A DNA stretch of 64,000 nucleotides from Mytilus trossulus (lineage: Eukaryota > Mollusca > Bivalvia > Mytilida > Mytilidae), in NCBI RefSeq assembly GCF_036588685.1, contig NC_086376.1, positions 26,015,930-26,079,929 of the forward strand. The letters run 5' to 3'. The stretch's first letter is position 1; each line of letters begins with the position of its first letter. Positions 52,001 to 61,000 of this stretch are shown here, one piece after another. The translations under genes were made by a program, and so were the position numbers. Under the pieces are notes generated by a model that did no database searches, was not told the origin of the DNA, and saw nothing but the letters and a program-made list of their open reading frames with translations.

Positions 52001-55000
52001 TAGAGCAGATTGGTACCCCTTTAAAAAGCATTGTCAACCTTGGCTTCGCCGCGGTTGACAATGTTTTCTCGGGGTACCAATCTGCTCTATCACCCTCTCA
52101 GCTATGTGTTATTTATATACTGTCACCTTTACACATCAATAAACTTGTCCAAAATAACTATTTAGGTTTCAACTATGAAAATAATTGGTACATATAGGTT
52201 TACCACTGTCCCTCTGTATATATCTTTCCTTTCCTCACGATCATGGTTAAGTTTTTTTGTTTACGGCCATATTCAAACTACTTTACATGGTAGACCAATA
52301 TACTTGTTCAAAAGATTTTTCATTGGAATAACTAGTAGAACTGTACATTTGGGTTCACTAAAATATAGGCCATTCTATCCTACAGTAATCTGTTAAGTAT
52401 TAAAAAGAAGATGTGGTATGATTGCAAATGAGACAACTCTCCACAAGAGACAAATCACAAAGAAATTAACAACTATAGGTCACTGTGCAGCCTTCAACAA
52501 TGAGCAAATCCCATACAACATAGTCCACAAAAGGTCAAGAAATGACAGTGTAAAACAATTCAAACCAGAAAACTAACAGCCTAATTTAAGGTCCAATTCT
52601 CAGCAACTATTTTATTTCAATGAAATTTGGTAATAAGTTAGATTTTGATATTCTAACAGAAACAGATGTCAGATGTACCTGCTATATTGGAATTTTTAGG
52701 TTTATTTGCAACTTACGGCTCAACAGCAAAAAAAGCTAAGCAAAACTCATATTTACATCTGTGTCATATATTTTTTAAAGAAATAATTCATGGGGCTTCA
52801 ATATATCAAGATTTTACCATGGGTTGGCCGGAACTTGGCCCTTATGACCAATATTTTAGCGAGGGGTAAAATTTCGGCGTAAAGGGACAATGCATATGAC
52901 GTGGGAGTAAAATTTCAGACATTATTCATGTATTTTCATTTTTGAATATAATTATCAGAAACTGTTTTTAACCTTTTCTAATGTGCATAAGAATGACATG
53001 GACTTTGTATTTTTGCAGGACATTCCAGTCTAGTTGGTGTAAAGACTGGTAAAGTTCTAGACTATGATGTAAGAAGTAAACTATGCAGTATATGCCAGCA
53101 TCATTTGGGAAGAAAGGAAACAGTTCCAAATCATCAATGCAACAGTAATTGGCATGGTACACAAACAACATTTTTTTTTAAATGTCTTTTTCAAGCAAAA
53201 TCCAATAACGATGATTTAGGTTAATCCAGATTTCTGTGAGAAGGTCTCCTTATCCAGGATCTGTTTTAGTTTATGCAAATTCATCATTCCAACAACAATA
53301 AGAATATCACAAGGTGTGACCATGACTAGCACCTACAGACAATTTTTTATAGCAAACACTCAAAATGGCAATTGTCCTATAGTATGCCCGCCTCTAACAA
53401 CTTTTGTCCCCTATATATCTGGAGAATCATTATGATTTCATACATTGGTTTTAGTTGACAATTAATGTCCATAATGGTAAAGATACAAAATATTTTCCAC
53501 TCATTATTCACAGCAGGCCCACAAAGTTCCATCTGAATGAGTCTAGTTTTAATTATAACAGTTACAAAAAACCCAACTTTTTTTTTTCACTGAAAAAAGG
53601 ACAATGATATTTAGTTTATGATTGCATAGTCATAACACCGCCTTATGGCTATGCGCTCACAAATCAAGTATGTATGTTGACCATATCCCAACAGGGGCAG
53701 ATCCAGCCATTTTAAAAAGGGGTTGGGGGGATTCCCAACCCAGGGCAAAGGGGGGGAGGGGTTCCAACTATATGTCCCCATTCAAATGCATTGATCGTCT
53801 AAAAAGATAAGTGGGGTTCAAACACCCTGGATCTGCCACGGTCATAATGTCAAACAACTATATAATTTTTTAAGTTACTTGTATAAAAAGGGAGATGAAA
53901 TATGTTTCAGTCATCTTAAATAGTTCTTATGTAAGTAATTGTAGTATTTACAATGTCCTTTTTTGTTACAGGATCAAGTAAAGCCATGGAGCCTGACATG
54001 GCTTTATCAATGGTTACTAGGATGGACAACAGAGGGTGCACAGTCGGCATAATTCACGCAGACAATGACTCTACAACATCATCAAGGCTAAAGCAAAAGT
54101 TTGCAAACATAAAAAAAAGAGACGACAAAAACCATGTCAAGAAAAATCTGTCGAAACAACTGTATGCAGCAGCAAATAAGTACAAAGAGCTGAAGGGGAA
54201 AGGAGTCATTCCATACATACTTAGATGTTATATGTATGCCATAAGTTCAAACCAGTCAAAGGAGAATGATCTTTGTGAAAGATTAGACAGTATAGTTCCT
54301 CACCTATTTGGAGACCATTCAGGCTGTTCTGGGGATTGGTGCACATATTCCAAGCAACCAGAAACTTACAGGTTTTAATTTTAACTAAATTTAAAGGATG
54401 TTATACATATAAAAGAAAGTCTTTTTAATGTTTTTTATTATGAGTGATATTGTGTCAGAACAAAATTTAAGTTTGGAAGCTGTTCTCATATTGCTATTTC
54501 AAATGCTGACAACCAATTTTGTCATAAAACTGCAGAAAAAAACAATATACAATAAAACAAGTACATCCTCTCATTCTATAAAGCAAATAAAATTCCATTA
54601 ATTTTTTTTTAAATAATGAAAAAAAACGTTGTTTTCAGGTTAGGGCTGTTCCAGAAAATACTATGCCCCCCCCCCCCCCAGGGAAGGCACTTTTTTTTAA
54701 CCCCCGCCACCCACAGAAATAAAATTTAACTAGAACAGCACTCCCTTTGAATTTTGGTATTTCAAATACAACCACCCACATAATATTTTTTAAAATTGCC
54801 TTCCCTGGGTGGACATAGTATTTTGTGGAACAGCCCTTACACTTTGTACCCGAATTTTCATATAACTTAACCAATTCGGACTTAGACCAGAGATAAATAT
54901 GTAATCTAAGTTCATACCAGTAGATATGGATATTTTAACACCCTTTATGCTATGCCTCAGGGTGTTAAAATATCCTTATCTTCAGATATGAACGTAGATA

Positions 55001-58000
55001 ACTTATGGTATAGCATCATTAACTAGGACCTCCTAAATAATTTACAGACAATAAAATGACTTGTAAAGATTTCTTGAAGAACAATTTTTCCTGGAATTAA
55101 ACAACAATTATGTTTTATTTGAATATACTAGTATACTTGCTAATGGACTATTCCATCCGTGATATTATTATCACAAAATTAGTTTTCCGGTAACATACAT
55201 GTAAAAATTGAAGACCAAATATTCAAATACAACACAGTTTTTGTTATGCACATTTACTCTTTATTTTTTTAAGAAATTTATATATTTTATAATTTTGAAA
55301 TGTTATCTGCTGCACAGTGCAAAAAACTTCATCCAACAGGTTCTTCATCAGTTTAACCCCCTGAGGAAAAGGTGAGGTTGTCCAATCAAAATCCTTGTTA
55401 TAAAAAAATGCATTACAATTCATAATGAATAACACACAGTTCAGCAGCTTAAGGAATATTCAACTATGTAACTAAGTGGTAAATAAAATTGTAGTTTAGA
55501 TCTATTTGAAACATTGCCATAAATCAACATACATATAAATGTATGACATTTCAACTAATTTTCTTTTATATCATTTCAGATATAAACATCTCCCAAAAGG
55601 TGAACCATTGTCAAATGAAAACCTGCGTAAACAATTAGAGACAATGACAGAAAATTACAAGAAAAGATCAAGCCAACTTGTAGATTTAGGCTCAACACAG
55701 AGCAATGAAAATTTCAACAATATAGTGGCAAGCAAGGCTCCAAAAAATAGGTCAGTAACTAAAAAACATTGATTATAACCTTTCAGTAACATCCACCCAA
55801 ACAAACATAGCAATAAAGAATAGAGGTCTTTCATTTTTTAAGGGAGATGATTGCTGTTTGTCCGTCAAATGAAGATTGACTATTTAAGAATTTTTTATCT
55901 AAAAACTGACTTAGCAGAATTCTATTTTTAAACTATGATCAAATGTAAAACAATCCTTCATTTTGATAGCATTGTATAAACAAAAAAAAACCAACAGTGC
56001 AAACAGTTAAATATAAACTTAAGTTTCATTTTATTAAATTAAATTGTGATATGAGGGGGCAGGGAATGGCAGGTGGCAAACTCCAAAACCTCAAAAGATA
56101 TAATTTAAAAATTCAAAAACTGATATGAGATCTTATGAAACAGAAGTATACATTTCAAAAATATTTGAAGAGTTATTCCCCCTGAAAAAGTTTTATAATA
56201 ATTATTATACCCCCGCTCCGCTTTATAAAAAGGGGCTATACTGTTTGAACTCTGTCTGTCCATCAGTTTGTCTGTCCGTCTGTCTGTCAGACCCATGAAT
56301 ATTTTTCGTTACATTTTACTTAGGAACTACAATACAAGGATTTCTGAAATTTAGTTTTAGGTTTTATACAAGTCTGCTATACTGTGTGAGGCGTTTCCAG
56401 ATTCACCACTTAACAACTTCCTGTCTACCGAACACTTGCATATTTTTACACTATTAAAATTATCCACTTGCAGTGAGGGTATCATCAGAGAGTAGTAGTT
56501 CGCAGTTTCACTTGTTTTAGCTAGTTTAAATTTCTGACAGCTGCTTTACAATATTAACTTTAAAATGACTGAAATTTGTGAAATTTCTTTTTGTAGATCA
56601 TATGGTGGAACCAGCTCATTAAAAGCAAGAGTTTCAGCTGCAGTTCTTCAGAAGAATGAAGGTTATACCTGGGTTAACAAGGTATTGTGTTACAGCTTAT
56701 ATATTATAAATAATGTGTATTTCCTCTTTCATCTTACCCCATGTAACATAAACATAGTATAATGGTTGTGACCTGTCAATTTAGGTTTCTCAACAATAAT
56801 TTAAAAACTGATACAGTGATTTTTGCCAAATTTGATGCAAAGGTGAATGACCTTACAAAGGTGATCAATTTCAAATTGGAAGTTATTGTATTTTTTTAAT
56901 CAACTTTTTCTTAGCAATGCTTGTCTACACATACCCTGGTAAATGATGTTAATTTGGTTTTTAATTGTTTGAATATAAAGCAGTGTGTGGTTGACCTTCA
57001 TGCGACCCGATCTAAAGGTCAAATATAGAATTTAAGGGGATGGTTATGTTTTTTGTCATCTAAAACATTTCTCACTAGTTTACCTTGTTTTAGGTTAACA
57101 AGAAAGCATTGTTGTCACCAGGCACAATCTCTGTAAGAGTTGGACAGAGGATTGACAGAAAGAGACTCTGGCAAAAGAAGAATAGCTCCTCAGTTCTTTT
57201 CAAACGTGACAGATTTAAAAGAAAGGTAAAAGTCAAAATTTTTATTTATCAGTGCAGTACCCTCTGCTGTATAAATACAGGTATATCGATCTCGCTTCCA
57301 AGAAATGTTTTGAAGTGATAATTTCAATGTGGATAGGAAAGAGGGCTAATAATAGGTGGTGTGTGTCTTTAAAATTGAGTATATCAACTGTTGTACAATT
57401 GAAAGCATGATGTGGCATATATAAATTTTTTTATAAATATGCACTTGAGTCAATTTCAACATAGTATTCATTGAATAATAATACATTGCTACTATTTTGT
57501 TGAGTGTATTTTCTGTGGTATATTATTTTATTTTATTATTTTTATAACACTTGTTATATATCTTTTATTGTGTGTGTATTGCATATGTTATTGTTTATAA
57601 TAATATTGTCTGTATCATATGCCCTCCTGGGGCCCTAATTTGGAAAATAAAAATATTCTATTCTATAAGAGAAGTTATCTCAATAATGATAACACCATAA
57701 CTTTAAAATATATAAGCACAGGGACATGGTGAAACTTACATGATTTTTTTTTAAATTGTAAAAAGGGTAAACTATAATATAAATTGACAAAGACAATAGA
57801 AATTGCAATTTTGCCAAAAAATAGAAAACAAGATGATGACAGTTGAAAAGAATGATATGGTTATTAAGAGTTATAACCCATTTATTTTACAAAGTACATG
57901 TAACAATACAACCAGGTATAAACAAAAAAAAAATCTTAATATTTTCTTTTTGTCTTTTTCTAGAATAAGAAAACCTTTCAACAAATTAAGGCAGCTGTTA

Positions 58001-61000
58001 TAGAAGGAGAAACATATCAACCACAAATTGAAGAAAATGTGTCAGTAAGAGACATTGAAAAAATTCCAACAAAATATTCTTTGGAAGGCATAGACAATTA
58101 TGTTGTTTTTGATTTAGAAACAACTGGGTTATCAAGAACCTCTGATATTACACAAATATCAGCATATGATGGGACAAACATGCTAAATCTGTATGTGTCT
58201 CCACGACAATCTATTTCATCAAAGGCCAGTGATGTTACCGGTATTACTTTCTCTTTTGAAAGAAACCAAATGTATTGCCATGGTGTCCCAGTTGAAAGTG
58301 TTTGTATAAGAACAGCCTTACTTCAACTAATTGAAATGATACAGAAAAAATCTCGTCCTGTGCTTGTTGGTCATAACATCCATTCATATGATGTTCCTGT
58401 ACTAAGAAATTTGTTGCACGAGTTTAATCTGCTGAGTTCTTTTGATGACTTAATTTATGGATGCATTGACACTTTGAAAATTGCAAAACGTGAAATACCA
58501 AAAGCTGATGTTCTAAATTATAAGCAGCAAACATTAGTTCAAAAGTTTCTGGAGATTGTTTATGATGCTCATAATTCTGAGGAGGATGTTAGAAGTTTAT
58601 ACAAACTGTTCCATCTGAAGCTGAAACAGACATGTTCTGGAAAGGATTTATTTCCATTTAATTATTTGTCAATTGTAGAGGGTTTTTCTAGTGTCATTGT
58701 TAAAAAGATTATTTCTAAAGACACTGCAAGGAAACTGTCCTGCACAGGTCTCAACCTTCATCACCTGGAACTTGCTTACAAAAGAAACAATGACGATGGC
58801 GTAAAATCCATCATGCAGGAACATGGTTTGAAAGGGAAAACAGCAAATGTATTCAAGAAGTTTTTTTCTGAAAAAGAGGAATAGACTGTAAATGTGGTTA
58901 AAGACTCATAAATTTCATATTTATATGCTATAATTCTATAGAAAAACTGGTTATGCCTATCTAAAAATCTAATCTTTTGAAACAACCCTTGATAATAGTT
59001 GATTATGATTAAAGTGAAGTTTTTACTAAATTTTGAGTAACCAAAGAGTAATCACACTTAAAATATATATAAGAATTAGGGATTTGTTATAAAATTGCAG
59101 CATCGTTTAATAATTACTCTGTCTGTATGTCTGTCACAGTTTCCTTTTCTGTACAATAAATCAAGTTTGCCTCGACAGAGTGAAAAAAAATAATTCACAA
59201 CAAGTAAAGTATTTTCCTGTCAGAATAAATATTTTCCATTTAGTCAATAATGGTGTATAACTTCCTGAAGCCTGACGGATTATTTCTCATATAGATTTTT
59301 ATTTTGATTGACCAATTTTTCATCAGATCATTATGAACTTTTATACAAAAGTAGGTGCTATTGTAACAATATAAGTCCATAGTTATCAAAGTTATCAACT
59401 GATTCTTAATAAAGGGGAGATAACTTTAATTTATATACATAAACCAACATAATAAGCATTAGGCTAGGCCATAAATCAGAAATGATGGGGACTCATAATG
59501 TCTTATAAAAGTAACAATATTGTCAGTTCCAATGCTTTACCATCTTGCCCCATCCCCACCCCACCATTTTTTCCACATTTTTTTTTAAAGATTTGTTGTA
59601 GCAATCTGATCTATGGGCAAAACAATTGTTTTATATGAAGTTTTAATGGAATATGTTTTTTTAAAGATTGCAGTTTTCATGAAATTGGACAAACGTTTCA
59701 GTGAGTCCCTTGGAAACTGAATCTGCCCCATATTTATTTTTGAGACTAAACACTTTTGCAAGTTTAATCCACATTCTCAATGACATGGATATATATATGT
59801 TGATATTATATTATCATACTTCTTATATGATTTGCATAATAGAGAATACTTTTATAAAATTGGTTGAAAGGACCTCCAGTAGTTGTTCATGAAGTTGTTT
59901 ATTTCTCGATAGAGGACGTTGACCAAACTTCTATTTGTAATCAATGAGGCTAGAGTACATGTAACATAATCTGACTCAATGTTAAAACTATTTATTTGAA
60001 TACAAACACAAAAAATTCCTTTGATGATCATAATAAGACTTTTAGTAACATGGAGTACATATTTTTGCATGAACCAACAAATAAATTTATGTGCCTGGCC
60101 AATTCAATGACACAAATATACTACATGTATTACCCTATTATGGTGATAACGAGTGTGGATTTTTTAATTTTTTGTTGTTGCCAAAATTAAAGAATAATAT
60201 TAAGGATTAAACACTTTTTTACAGGAATTTATTGGTTTATAAACTGGACCAATTCACTCACAAATATATTTTCAGAGAATGCAGTTTTCATGAAATTTGA
60301 CAAATGTTCTAGTGAGTCCTTTTACAAGAGTCATCCACATTCTCATTCTGGATATGTATTGGAAATTGATGTTATATTATCATAATATTTTGATAAATAA
60401 TACAGTTGTTTGTTTTATATTATTGAGACATGGTCCATCTAGATCAAAATCAATTGTTGTCTGTAAAATGTCTGCTCTTGAGTTTTGTTTACATTTATAA
60501 ATGTGGATGGTAATTACATAAAAAAATATGATGTGAAATAAAATTTATTTTACATATATATTTTCTTTTTTGCTACATCATTAAAATCATGAACAATGAT
60601 TTATGTGTATGTTGATTTTTGCACTTCCAAGACTTTCACAGCAATCATTCAGATCAAACATTACACTATTCATATAAAAAAAGAAAGATGTATGATTACC
60701 AATGAGACATATCTCCACAAGAGACCATAATGACACAGAAATTTACAACTATAAGTCACCGTATGGCCTTCAACAATGAGCAAAGCCCTTACCAAATAGT
60801 CTATATGTTTAGGTGTATTTGTAAAATAAACATCAACAGTCAATTAAAAGATCTAGGTATTTCCAAGCAGTGACCACTCAACAAACCAATAAACAAGAGC
60901 ATGAGAATATCAAAAATCATACAATTTAAAATTAAAACATCACGAAAAACACATAATACACTGTAATTATATATATTAATTAGTAGGACAATCCTTTTCA

